From: UBA5314 sp964635975
GTDB taxonomy: Bacteria > Bacillota > Syntrophomonadia > Syntrophomonadales > Syntrophomonadaceae
Reading direction: 5' to 3'
Assembly: GCA_964635975.1 (NCBI GenBank)
Contig: CAZWPO010000002.1
Location: forward strand, 1 to 64,000
Length of the DNA stretch: 64,000 nucleotides
Both the position numbers and the translations under genes were made by a program. Numbering within the stretch: position 1 is the first letter of the stretch; every line of letters begins with the position of its first letter. Positions 8,019-17,290 of this stretch are shown one piece after another. Below the pieces are notes generated by a model. The model did no database searches and was not told the origin of the DNA. It saw only the letters and a list, made by a program, of their open reading frames with translations.

Positions 8019-8071
8019 ATAAACCTCTTTTGAGCGCGGCATTCAGTGGCTAAAAACCATCATCGAATACT

Positions 8072-10153
8072 CTAAAACAGGCTGCTGTGCTCATTTGCAG
8101 CCGGGAAAAAAACCTTAAAGTTTGTGCCATTGGGGCTGGTTTCTACCTCGATTTTAGCCTTATGCCTGGCGGCTATGGTATAACATATCGGCAGTCCCAG
8201 ACCGGTTCCATTCTCTTTGGTGGTATAAAATGGCGTTCCAAGCTTGCTGAAACAATCGGAGTCTATTCCCCCACCTTGATCCTGGATAGATAATGCCACA
8301 AGATTATCATAATGTGAAGTACTAATGGTCAGCACCCCACCTGCTGGCATAGCTTCCAGACCATTGTTGACAAGATTCAATAGCATTTGCCGAATCTCCT
8401 TGTCATCAAGGAGCAATAGGGGTAGATCATCTGCTAAGTCTAGCAAGATATGCTTTTCCTGCATTGCAGCACCTGCTTTCAATAGCGGACAAATATTTTC
8501 CAGGATATGATTTAGTCTTGAAGGCACTAATTCAACGATTTTATTTTTAGCCAGTGAAAGGAATTCGGTAATAATCAAATTGGCCCTATCCAGTTCCCCT
8601 ATCATGATGTTCAAGAACTCTTCGTCGTCTCGATACTTGTCGGCAAACATCTGCAAAAAGCCGCGGATGGAAGTCATCGGATTCCTTATCTCATGCCCTA
8701 TGCTGGCTGCCATCTCTCCGACAATATTTAATCGATCCATTCGCAGCATGTCAATTTCCATCTGATGGCGCTCGGTAATGTCTTCAAGCAGGGTGAGTAT
8801 GCAGGTAGTGCCTTCGATAGAGAGCCTTTCGGCAGAATAAACACCCAGGCGCTGCACGCCGCTTCGTTTTCTGAAATTTATCTCTTTAGGGTGAACCGAT
8901 CCATGATCTAGTATTGCTTTTACAATTTCGTTCCGATCTTCGAGCCTGATCCAGAAACCTATTTCCAGCGACGTTCTTCCTAATATCTCCTCTTTTTCAT
9001 AGCCGAGAATCCTGCAAAAGCTATTATTGACCGCCATGATCCGACCCTCGTGAAGAGTCGTTATACTCATGGTAACCGGGCTTGCATTGAAGGCCTTGGC
9101 GAACTTTTCTTCGGACGCTCGCACGGCGTTTTCCATTTGCTTGCGATGGGAAATATCCAGGCAGGCACTAACCATCCGCAAGGGCCGTCCTTTCACACTG
9201 CGCGCCAGAACTTTTCCACGGCTCAGAACCCACTTGTAAATTCCTTTTCCAGCACTGACCCTATGTTCCATTTCAAAGCGGGATGTTTTTTCCTCCAAAT
9301 GGTCCTTTAATAATCTCATGGTTTCGATCTTATCTTGAGGGTGTAAAAAGCCTGCCCATGAGTTGAAGTCCATGGTAATTTCTTCTGAACCGCGATTCAA
9401 AAAAGAAGCTAGCTGAGCATTTACCAGAACCTCATCTTTTTCTATATCCCAGTGCCAGAATCCATCGCTGATGGTCTCCAGCGCATGAGTATAATCTTGT
9501 TCGCTTTTGTGGATGCTGCGGTTCGCGTTTTCCCTCTGAATTATTCGTTCTAAACCTATACACCCAAGAAGATGCGCGACCTTTGAGTAACAACTAATAT
9601 ACAATAGGATTTCCTTCCTGGATATAACTGGCACTTTCGCCAGGGCTTCCAGGTAAGATTCCACGTCAAATCCATATCTAAGCGCCTGCTGCTTAAAATA
9701 GTCTTCATCCGGGGGGGTGTGAAACACCTGCCCGAGATAAATCGTAGCAAGATGCTGTCCATCGATTACTATTGGAGTTGCATAATCCATCAGGCCGTTT
9801 AAGCATTTGGAACCCACATAAGGGCCGTCGAATAAATGATTTGAAATATAGCGATTGCTCTGCCGACAGTTATATTCGGTATGGATACAAGCACGATGAA
9901 ATTTCGAGCAGATATCCTGCCAGCCAACCGCACAGATAATATTGTCATGAATATCATTAAGGCCATGAGAAATCCCGGTTGCTTCAAAAAATGATTTCAT
10001 CAGGCTCTCTAAAACCGAAATATCTACAAGGTCTGAGAAACTATACTTATTGCTTGAAGATGAGGAGTACTTGCGCTCTGGGAAGCAGGGTAATATGCGG
10101 TCGCTACAATTCACCAGGACAGACCTCCGAATCATGATTAAACGGCTGATCAT
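8072..10153 (-). CDS. PocR-PAS-PAS sensor histidine kinase
   Basis: 693 residues with no membrane span. A PocR-type ligand-binding domain (about 45-215) is recognisable from LMKSFFEATGISHGLND and its Cys pattern. Two PAS/PAC domains follow (about 222-340 and 345-465). The kinase core has an H-box GHEIRNPMTSIRGF (His near 484), an N-box NLVNNGLEAM, G1 DQGGGI and G2 GTGLGL. It resembles sporulation-type kinases of Firmicutes. No response regulator is adjacent, so it probably phosphorylates a distant regulator such as Spo0F/Spo0A or another orphan (inference). The ATG at 10153 follows AAGGA. Confidence 0.88.
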   Translation of the reverse strand: MISRLIMIRRSVLVNCSDRILPCFPERKYSSSSSNKYSFSDLVDISVLESLMKSFFEATGISHGLNDIHDNIICAVGWQDICSKFHRACIHTEYNCRQSNRYISNHLFDGPYVGSKCLNGLMDYATPIVIDGQHLATIYLGQVFHTPPDEDYFKQQALRYGFDVESYLEALAKVPVISRKEILLYISCYSKVAHLLGCIGLERIIQRENANRSIHKSEQDYTHALETISDGFWHWDIEKDEVLVNAQLASFLNRGSEEITMDFNSWAGFLHPQDKIETMRLLKDHLEEKTSRFEMEHRVSAGKGIYKWVLSRGKVLARSVKGRPLRMVSACLDISHRKQMENAVRASEEKFAKAFNASPVTMSITTLHEGRIMAVNNSFCRILGYEKEEILGRTSLEIGFWIRLEDRNEIVKAILDHGSVHPKEINFRKRSGVQRLGVYSAERLSIEGTTCILTLLEDITERHQMEIDMLRMDRLNIVGEMAASIGHEIRNPMTSIRGFLQMFADKYRDDEEFLNIMIGELDRANLIITEFLSLAKNKIVELVPSRLNHILENICPLLKAGAAMQEKHILLDLADDLPLLLLDDKEIRQMLLNLVNNGLEAMPAGGVLTISTSHYDNLVALSIQDQGGGIDSDCFSKLGTPFYTTKENGTGLGLPICYTIAARHKAKIEVETSPNGTNFKVFFPAANEHSSLF

Positions 10154-10509
10154 TTATTCCTTATAGTGAAAATTTATCATAATTATCATAAAAAAAGTGT
10201 CAAATGATGCTTGCTGAAGATGGCAATAAACGAGCAAATTAAAGGATAATTTTTACATATATGACTATTTGAATCTACTTTGGGCGTCTGGATGTTTTTA
10301 AGGACATAAATGGTATCATATCCTGGTGAATAAGGTAGAATATTTCATAATCAAATGGTTTTTCATTCGTATCCATACACTCGATCTATCAATTAGGTGT
10401 CTGGCTTAGTACAGTGGTACAGCAGTTGGATATAATAAAGATACCGATTCTATATGAAATGAAGCGGGATGGTTTTCAGATGCACTTTCAAGGCAAAGGG
10501 GGTTGATTC
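10154..10509. other. 356-nt intergenic region before nrdJ
   Basis: A divergent, AT-rich spacer between the PocR kinase (minus) and the ribonucleotide reductase (plus). A TATAAT box is present at 10431-10436 but lacks a good -35 at 17 nt. No NrdR-box-like repeat and no cobalamin riboswitch core could be recognised. Confidence 0.4.
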
Positions 10510-12219
10510 GTGGATCTCAGCGCCGAAGCCAGGCTGATCTTTAACGATAGATATGCGATGAAAAACGATCGGGGAGAAATCTTGGAAACCCCTGATGATG
10601 CCGTACAGCGCATCAGTGAAAAGGCGGCCGCTTCCGAAAGCATTCCTGATTTGGTAAAACGATGGACTGAAGAATTCAAATATGTCATAGACCATAAATG
10701 GTTTCTCCCCTCCACACCCATATGGTCAAATATGGGTAAACCCGATCGCATGCAGCAGCCCGGAGCCTGCTTCGTGCTGGCCCTGCAGGATGATCTTGAG
10801 GATATGTATAAGACCTTGATGGAGAGCGCCCTCATTTCCAAATATGGGGGCGGCATAGGATACAACTTTTCGGAAATCCGCCCCCGCGGCGACCTGATTC
10901 ACTCGACTAAAGGCAGGGCGAGCGGTGTAGTTGAACTTATCAAGCTGTATGACTTCAGCGCCGCCATGGTCAGCCAGGCGGGCATCCGTCGGGGAGCCTA
11001 TATGGGAATCCTAAACTGCGACCATCCCGAAATTGAAGATTTTATTTCGTGCAAACTATCCGGAGGCCTAAATAACTTTAATATCTCTGTAGGGATCAGC
11101 GACGATTTCATGCGCGCAGTCATCAATAATGATGACTGGATGCTGCGTTTCAAAGGCCAGCTAAGAAAAACCGTTAAAGCTCGCCAATTGTGGGAAGCGG
11201 TAGTTAAGGCGGCATGGTCCTGTGGGGACCCGGGATTGGTATTTCTAGACAGCATCGAAAGAGCCAATCCCATACCCAACCGGCCTATGAACTGTACAAA
11301 TCCATGCGGGGAGCAGCCTTTAAGCCCTGGTGAATCCTGCCTGCTCGGCTCTATAAACCTTTCCCTCATGCTTGACGAAAAACACGATGCCATCGATTGG
11401 GCAAGACTAGGCCGAACAGCCCGAGTCGCAGTTCGCTTTCTGGACAATATGATCGATCAGGCCCAATATCCTTTTGACTTCATAGCACATGAGAGCCGTG
11501 CCAGTCGTAAGATTGGCATAGGAGTAATGGGCTTGCACGACCTCCTGCTGATGTTGGGTCTTTCCTATGACTCGCCGGCGGGAGTGGAACGCGCGGCCCA
11601 AATAATAGGCTATATTCGAGAAACTGTCGATCAGGCGACAGCGGACCTGGGCCAGGAAAAAGGCAATTTTCCACTATGGCATGATTCTGTATACGCTGCG
11701 GATCAGCAGCCGCGCAGAAATGCTTCATGTCTTACTATCGCCCCAACCGGGACCATATCTTTATTAGCTGGTGTTGAAGGCTACGGCATCGAACCCATAT
11801 TTGCCGTTGCTTATAAAAAGGTTTTCCATAGGGATGGAATAATCGATAGACTGGATTTCTTTTCCCCGCTATTCGTTGAAGTTTGTCAGAAACGGGGTGT
11901 GACTCAGCCGGCTCTGCGAGAAACGGCTGCCAGGGGGAGCTGTCAGGGGGTGGAGGGTATACCTGCAGATCTGCAGAGACTTTTCAGGGGAGCCCAGGAG
12001 ATAGATCCTGTAGACCACCTGGCTATGCAAGTCGCGATTCAGAAGTCGGTCGACAATGCTATTTCAAAGACTATCAATTTGCCTGCCACTGTGGAAATAG
12101 AGCTCGTGGCTGAAATCTATATGAAGGCCTGGAAACATGAATTAAAAGGCATATCCGTATTTAGAGCCGGATCAAAAGCAGGTGTTATTGAGATAGGCTA
12201 TCAAACGACTTCTCGATAG
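10510..12219 (+). CDS. nrdJ: Class II (adenosylcobalamin-dependent) ribonucleotide reductase, short form
   Basis: 569 residues. Active-site residues are visible: Cys87 in GACFVL and Cys277 in ESCLLGS (the reducing pair), and the radical Cys266 with Asn264 and Glu268 in NPCGE. The phosphate-binding IAPTGTIS loop is also present. It converts ribonucleotides to deoxyribonucleotides using B12 without oxygen. The protein has no N-terminal ATP-cone. It ends at GYQTTSR without the C-terminal Cys-x-x-Cys tail that normally re-reduces the active site. It starts at GTG with AAAGGGGG 7 nt upstream. It converges with the DUF975 gene, leaving only 4 nt between stops. Confidence 0.88.
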   Translation: MDLSAEARLIFNDRYAMKNDRGEILETPDDAVQRISEKAAASESIPDLVKRWTEEFKYVIDHKWFLPSTPIWSNMGKPDRMQQPGACFVLALQDDLEDMYKTLMESALISKYGGGIGYNFSEIRPRGDLIHSTKGRASGVVELIKLYDFSAAMVSQAGIRRGAYMGILNCDHPEIEDFISCKLSGGLNNFNISVGISDDFMRAVINNDDWMLRFKGQLRKTVKARQLWEAVVKAAWSCGDPGLVFLDSIERANPIPNRPMNCTNPCGEQPLSPGESCLLGSINLSLMLDEKHDAIDWARLGRTARVAVRFLDNMIDQAQYPFDFIAHESRASRKIGIGVMGLHDLLLMLGLSYDSPAGVERAAQIIGYIRETVDQATADLGQEKGNFPLWHDSVYAADQQPRRNASCLTIAPTGTISLLAGVEGYGIEPIFAVAYKKVFHRDGIIDRLDFFSPLFVEVCQKRGVTQPALRETAARGSCQGVEGIPADLQRLFRGAQEIDPVDHLAMQVAIQKSVDNAISKTINLPATVEIELVAEIYMKAWKHELKGISVFRAGSKAGVIEIGYQTTSR

Positions 12220-12223
12220 ACAC

Positions 12224-12970
12224 TTATTCCAGATTCAGTTCCTCGCGAGTACAGAAGGCGTTTTCAAGTGCCGCACTTCTCAGAACATTGTACAATTCGG
12301 CATTGGTTGCATTGACATAAGGAAGCACGAACAACACTCCGATAAAAAGGGCCAAAACGCCAAGTAAAAACCACCCTATGAAGGATAGATCAAGCACGAA
12401 TATACTAAATTTGTGTCCTGCCGTCATCTGCCTACTCAATGCCAGGGCACGTCTGTAGCCTATATTGGGATTATCAGCCAGAATGTAAGGCACCATCCTG
12501 TAAGCGTAGGACATTACGATGCCGGGAATGATGAGCACCAGATACCATAGAAAATTAATAAAGGCTCTCCACAACATAGACTTGATAATGTCAAAATACC
12601 TGACTTTACTGAAAGCATGGCCCATTAGATTCATATCGTATATCCCCGCCTGGCTTTCAATAAAGTATTTACGCCCACCTACCTCCAGGGGATAACCAAG
12701 AAATATACGAAAGGCTAAAGCCAGCAAAACAACTATACTTACAATAGCGATTACTGCAGCAATTATGAACATTGCGGTCATATCGCCTAAACCTGACATG
12801 GAAGTAGACAAAGAGTCGAAGTCTGCATCTCCCGTGTTCCAATTGAAATTAAAGGATGGACTGCTGCTTCCTCCGGCAATAGCTATTACCAGGCTGACAA
12901 GAAAAGCTTTCCAATAGCTTGGCCGCAAAACCTCTTTGGCCCTGGATTTCAGTTCTTTGCGGGTCCACAT
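12224..12970 (-). CDS. DUF975 family membrane protein
   Basis: 248 residues from ATG 12970, preferred over the upstream TTG 12994 because GGGGAG sits just before it. The N-terminal MWTRKELKSRAKEVLRPSYW is the characteristic DUF975 opening, followed by about five membrane spans and the conserved MSYAYRMVPYILADNP segment. The family is widespread in Firmicutes and functionally undefined; it is probably an integral membrane protein of envelope homeostasis. It stands alone, convergent with nrdJ. Confidence 0.8.
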   Translation of the reverse strand: MWTRKELKSRAKEVLRPSYWKAFLVSLVIAIAGGSSSPSFNFNWNTGDADFDSLSTSMSGLGDMTAMFIIAAVIAIVSIVVLLALAFRIFLGYPLEVGGRKYFIESQAGIYDMNLMGHAFSKVRYFDIIKSMLWRAFINFLWYLVLIIPGIVMSYAYRMVPYILADNPNIGYRRALALSRQMTAGHKFSIFVLDLSFIGWFLLGVLALFIGVLFVLPYVNATNAELYNVLRSAALENAFCTREELNLE

Positions 12971-13615
12971 GCTCTCCCCTTCTTTCCCAAACAAGTTTAT
13001 GGATTATCACAAAGTCCGACGTTTTATTTAACAGAATATTACCTGAGTACGGACTGTTTAATATATGGCAAAGCTAAAGAGTTCACGCGTTTTTGAAAGG
13101 ATACTACTAATATTGTATTTACAAGTGATAATAGGCATAACAAATTAGCTGCAAGAATGATCATTCTCCAGCTCCTTGGTTATAATTCCGGGCATACAAA
13201 ACATGCGTAATACCAGTACATTATAACGCTAAGATAAATTGATGCGGACAATAATAATTATTCTATATTGACTCTTATACTCCTTTAATCAGGAAAAACC
13301 CCTTTGAATATCTAGCAAAAAAATGGCAGGCAAAGCCTGCCATTACGTATAAAAATATGAGGGGTGCCAAATCTAATTTTGCTTATTATTTTGCCACAGA
13401 CGCAAACGACTATCCTTTGCAGGTGAAAACGTTAGACTAAGCAGCATAAAATTGTAATTACCCCCAAATATCGATTTTCTATAAATGCGCTTTGCTTCAT
13501 CAGGATAGCCGTGCACTCGGGTATCATAACAGAGTTGTTATACCTGCCGTCCGGGCAAGGTACCCCATTGAGATTGAGCACGCTGTCAGCAGGCGCTGCC
13601 AGTGTGCTTTTGTTT
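12971..13615. other. 645-nt region between the DUF975 and thiolase genes
   Basis: AT-rich. It holds the thiolase terminator (13316-13344) and otherwise nothing that could be supported as a gene. Part is upstream sequence of the DUF975 gene. Confidence 0.5.
13316..13344 (-). terminator. Terminator downstream of the thiolase gene
   Basis: A perfect 10-bp inverted repeat AATGGCAGGC/GCCTGCCATT around a 3-nt loop, followed on the minus strand by seven T. It lies about 270 nt beyond the thiolase stop, so the transcript has a long 3' leader-like tail. Confidence 0.8.
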
Positions 13616-14827
13616 TTATATCTCCCTGGTCCAAAGAGATGCCATAGCAGGCCCACCGCCAACACATAGCGAAGCTCCGCCGACAGTCAGCCCCAGCCTT
13701 TCCATCTCATAATATAAGGAGACTATTATGCGCAAGGCCGTGGCGCCAACCGGATGGCCCAGTCCGATCCCGGACCCGTTATGATTGACTTTATCCAGAT
13801 CCAGGTCGATCCCGAAATCTTGTTTTAGCATTTTCCCAACCCCTATGAACTGGGCTGCGAATGCTTCATTGATTTCCCAGTACTCGATATCTTCAAATTT
13901 CATTCCAGCCTGCTTAAGCGCTTTAGGAATGGCAACTGCAGGGCCCAGGCCCATAACCACTGGATCCACACCTTCTGCAACGATGTTTATCATTTTCATG
14001 ATCGGCTTTATGCCGAGTTCAGTTGCTTTTTCTTTGGACATCACTACCACAGCGGCGGCTGCATCATTTATTCCGGAAGCATTAGCTGCTGTGACTACCC
14101 CACCCTTTTTAAATGCCGGAGGAAGCTTGGCCATAGATTCGAGACTGGCATCTGGTATCATATGCTCATCGTTTTCAAAGAAGGTTGAACCTTTTTTGCT
14201 TTTGATCTCTACAGGAACGATCTCCCTCTTGAATATGCCAGTTTTCATGGCGGCAGTCGCTCTCTGATGGCTAACCAAAGCCAGCTGGTCACATTCCTCA
14301 CGGGTTATTCCATATCTCTCTGCGACATTCTCAGCGGTAATGCCCATATGACCTGGAACCAGGCTGTCGACCAAACCATCATAAAGCATGGCATCTTCTA
14401 TGGAACCTGGTCCCATACGATAGCCCATTCTGGCGTTCTTAAGCATATAAGGAGCGTTGGTCATACTCTCAGCGCCAACCACCAGGGCGATATCGATCTT
14501 GCCCAGCGCTATATGGTCGCATGCGATCTCCAGAGCTCGCATGCCGGATGCGCAGTTTTGATTAACATTGCAGGCATTGCTTCTAAATGGCAGACCTACT
14601 GCCATCGCAACCTGACGGGCAGGAAGAGAACCCTGTCCATGCGGGTATATCATGCCCAGTACCAGTTCATCGATTATATCTGCAGAAATTCCTGCTCTTT
14701 TAATTGCTTCTTTAGCCGCTGTTATAGCCAGTTCTTTTGATGAGATGTCTTTAAGGGATCCCATAAACCTCGCTATAGGTGTTCGGCACGCACTTATCAT
14801 TACAACTTCCTTTATACTCATTGACAT
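13616..14827 (-). CDS. Acetyl-CoA acetyltransferase (thiolase)
   Basis: 403 residues, full length for a type II thiolase. Catalytic residues are visible: nucleophilic Cys92 in NQNCASGMRA, NEAFAAQF, His in GLGHPVGATA, and the second Cys in SLCVGGGPAMA. It interconverts acetoacetyl-CoA plus CoA with two acetyl-CoA, the last step of butyrate beta-oxidation or the first of butyrate synthesis. ATG 14827 follows AAGGGGGAT. A sigma-54 type promoter (14958-14973) lies 131 nt upstream, and the next gene upstream encodes a sigma-54 activator, so control by that regulator is likely. Confidence 0.9.
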   Translation of the reverse strand: MSMSIKEVVMISACRTPIARFMGSLKDISSKELAITAAKEAIKRAGISADIIDELVLGMIYPHGQGSLPARQVAMAVGLPFRSNACNVNQNCASGMRALEIACDHIALGKIDIALVVGAESMTNAPYMLKNARMGYRMGPGSIEDAMLYDGLVDSLVPGHMGITAENVAERYGITREECDQLALVSHQRATAAMKTGIFKREIVPVEIKSKKGSTFFENDEHMIPDASLESMAKLPPAFKKGGVVTAANASGINDAAAAVVVMSKEKATELGIKPIMKMINIVAEGVDPVVMGLGPAVAIPKALKQAGMKFEDIEYWEINEAFAAQFIGVGKMLKQDFGIDLDLDKVNHNGSGIGLGHPVGATALRIIVSLYYEMERLGLTVGGASLCVGGGPAMASLWTREI

Positions 14828-15485
14828 ATCCCCCTTATTCTCTCTTTCAGCCTTCTAAAACGCACCCCTTGGATTAAAAACATATACATTAGAGACTTAC
14901 ATTCCCCCCTTTACGTTCAGTTTGCTCAGGCAGCTGTAAGGCTTTGATCATATTACTAGCAAATACTATGCCAGCTCACTTATAACGGCTGTATATCCCA
15001 TTAATGCAGCAATTGCCTGAAATAGCCATAAAATATTTCTAAAAAAGCGATGCAAAAAGCGACGCCAAAGGTTCGTTTTTTATTCTAAACCGTCCTGATA
15101 GTGACCCGGACTTGTACGCTTTTTCTTGTTTGATTCAGATTGCTACTGATGGTCTCATTTGGCTACACAATTGTGAAGATATATGAAGGAGTGAAAGAGA
15201 TGTCCGAATTCCAACGTTCATGTCGCAAACGCAACAGTTCATGTTTCTCTGGGAAATATCAGTATATTATGTAATATACTTACCAAACAATAAATCTACG
15301 GTATATGCAGGGAGGTGAAAAATTCGTACGATAAACCAATATGTAGATACTTGCCCGAAAGCAAAATTATCGTGGCTTGGTAGGCAGAGCGGGAATGGTT
15401 ATCACCCTACTGCAGGGGGCACAATTAGAAATTTGGGACGGCTAAACTGAGAACACAAATTTAGCAAGAATGCTTATGGTACATC
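14828..15485. other. 658-nt regulatory region between the thiolase and the sigma-54 activator
   Basis: It contains the -24/-12 promoter at 14958-14973. Farther upstream are repeated motifs that could be activator sites: direct repeats of AAAGCGA (about 15045-15065) and GTTCATGT (about 15215-15245), the latter around TGT-N10-ACA. A 24-codon frame with a ribosome site (15200-15274) is not convincing as a gene. Confidence 0.45.
14958..14973 (-). promoter_or_regulatory. Sigma-54 (-24/-12) promoter of the thiolase gene
   Basis: The minus strand reads TGGCATAGTATTTGCT. This matches the consensus TGGCACG-N4-TTGCW with both invariant dinucleotides GG and GC at the correct spacing. The start codon lies 131 nt downstream. 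A PAS-PAS-AAA-Fis sigma-54 activator is encoded immediately upstream. Confidence 0.7.
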
Positions 15486-17231
15486 CTAATCTACTGTCAA
15501 TCCATATTTTCTCATCTTTCTATAGAGGACGGATTTGTTTAATCCCAGCATTTTTGCCGCCCGGGTTTTGTTATACCCGGTTTTTTCAAGTACCCGCTCG
15601 ATGGTCTCTTTCTCCAGTTTCTCTACCGCGTCACCCAGGTGATCTATTTCGTCGTCGTGCTTAACCTCACTGACTGTTCCCTCGAATAGAGAAGGAAATA
15701 AATCGGGAGTAAGCTTGGTTTCGCGTTTCAGGACCGCCAAATTCATTGCCCGTTCCAGCAGGTTTTCAAGCTCGCGGACATTGCCGGGCCACGAATAGTT
15801 GTGCAGGAGTTTGACCGCCTCTTCAGACACGGATTCAGCATTCGTATCAAGCCGCCTGTTGATTCTGGACATAAGATCTTCGATAAGCAGGGGCAAATCA
15901 GCCAGGCGTTTTCTTAATGGAGGAAGATTCAAGCGCACGACATTTAAACGGTAATAAAGATCTTCGCGGAACTCGCGGTTGGCCACCATTTTTTCCAATT
16001 CGCGATTGGTGGCAGCTATGACTCTTACCTGTATCGAAATCGGTTTTGTCCCTCCCACTCTTTCAATGGTGCGTTCCTGAAGGACGGACAACAGCTTGGT
16101 TTGCATGTTTAAAGGCATATCTCCGATCTCATCCAGGAAAATTGTGCCGCCCCTGGCAAGTTCAAACTTACCAGGTTTCCCCTCTTTTCTGGCTCCTGTA
16201 AAAGCGCCGGGTTCATAGCCAAACAGCTCTGATTCCAACAGGTTATCAGGCAAAGTAGCACAATTTATGCGGACGAAAGGGCCTTCCCGGTTGCTGTTGT
16301 TGTGTATGGCCTGGGCAAACAGTTCTTTACCGGTTCCGCTTTCACCGGTAATGAGAATAGTTGACCCGGTATGCGAAAGCTGCTTGGCCATCGACTTTAC
16401 AGACAAAAACTCTTCGGTTTGTCCGATGAGATCATCAAAAACCCAGTTGGCTCTGTAAATCTGACGTACTTCCTGTTTATAAAAATTCAATTCCTTTTCG
16501 GTCTCAAGAAGTTTGTTAACCAATTTCTTGGCTCCAGACATATCCAGAAAGATACTCCTGCCAACCGCTCCGGTTATTTTCCCATCTTTAATTATGGGTG
16601 TTCGCGTGATTATCGTGTCTTTACCGTTTATAGTCCAGGTGTCCACTTCGTGGACCTCACCGGTGCGGATAATCTCAGGAAGCTTTGAATGAGGAGTAAT
16701 CTCTAGTACATGCTTCCCAACCACATCCTCCTTCTTCATCTCCAGAAGGTCGAGATAGGTTTGATTCATAAAGGTAATGATCCCTTCCCGATTGACTATG
16801 ACATAAACCATATAGGGATCAAGGACTTCTGAAACGGTGGTATAGGCTCTCTCTATCTCCTGCATCTTCTGCATGAGCTTGCTGGCCCCAGACATATCCA
16901 GGAATATTGTCTGGCCTATCGCGCCGATGATTTCTCCATCTTTGATGATCGGTTGGCGTGTGACAATAGTATCTTTATTATTTACCGACCAGACGTCTAC
17001 CGCATCTGCCTTGCCGGTCCTAAGTACTTCAGGAAGTTTGGAATCAGGGGTTATATCCAGGATATACCTACCGATAACCTCTTCTTTTGGCATGCTCAGC
17101 CAATCCAGGTAGGTTTTGCTTATCCATGTGATCCTTCCTTCTTTGTTGATCACCACGCATGCCATGTACGGACTGTCCAGCAAAGACATGGCTATCACAT
17201 TCAGTTCACGGGCTTTAAGCTCTTTCATCAT
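15486..17231 (-). CDS. Sigma-54 dependent transcriptional activator with two PAS domains
   Basis: 581 residues. Two tandem PAS domains (about 8-120 and 130-245) are strikingly alike, sharing TYLDxLxM, ITPxSKLPE, KDTI and IFLDMSGA. The AAA+ domain (about 270-500) has Walker A GESGTGKE, the sigma-54-contacting GAFTGA, Walker B GGTIFLDEIGD and arginine finger region. A Fis-type helix-turn-helix ends the protein (GYNKTRAAKMLGLNKSVLYRK). The PAS domains probably sense a small effector, and the likely target is the -24/-12 promoter of the adjacent thiolase. It follows the ABC importer genes by 59 nt on the same strand and may be cotranscribed with them. Confidence 0.92.
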   Translation of the reverse strand: MMKELKARELNVIAMSLLDSPYMACVVINKEGRITWISKTYLDWLSMPKEEVIGRYILDITPDSKLPEVLRTGKADAVDVWSVNNKDTIVTRQPIIKDGEIIGAIGQTIFLDMSGASKLMQKMQEIERAYTTVSEVLDPYMVYVIVNREGIITFMNQTYLDLLEMKKEDVVGKHVLEITPHSKLPEIIRTGEVHEVDTWTINGKDTIITRTPIIKDGKITGAVGRSIFLDMSGAKKLVNKLLETEKELNFYKQEVRQIYRANWVFDDLIGQTEEFLSVKSMAKQLSHTGSTILITGESGTGKELFAQAIHNNSNREGPFVRINCATLPDNLLESELFGYEPGAFTGARKEGKPGKFELARGGTIFLDEIGDMPLNMQTKLLSVLQERTIERVGGTKPISIQVRVIAATNRELEKMVANREFREDLYYRLNVVRLNLPPLRKRLADLPLLIEDLMSRINRRLDTNAESVSEEAVKLLHNYSWPGNVRELENLLERAMNLAVLKRETKLTPDLFPSLFEGTVSEVKHDDEIDHLGDAVEKLEKETIERVLEKTGYNKTRAAKMLGLNKSVLYRKMRKYGLTVD

Positions 17232-17290
17232 CTCTTAAATTCTCCCTCAAGAACTCAGATACACGTCTCTGTTTGCATTATTGACTTTTT

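Larger units (their letters stand above)
7609..8071. other. 463-nt region without a firm gene; holds structured element copy A
   Basis: Between two minus-strand genes. It contains the repeated structured element (7732-7865) and one weak minus-strand small frame (7878-8018). No promoter was identified with confidence. Confidence 0.5.

Noticed and set aside
7809..8033. A 74-codon plus-strand frame
   Set aside because: It lies within structured element A and is antisense to another small frame; no ribosome site or family.
13432..13665. A 77-codon minus-strand frame overlapping the end of the thiolase gene
   Set aside because: It has no good ribosome site, overlaps a firm gene and has no recognisable features.
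15200..15274. A 24-codon frame with AAGGAG upstream, in the thiolase regulatory region
   Set aside because: Too short and without conservation evidence; it overlaps likely activator sites.
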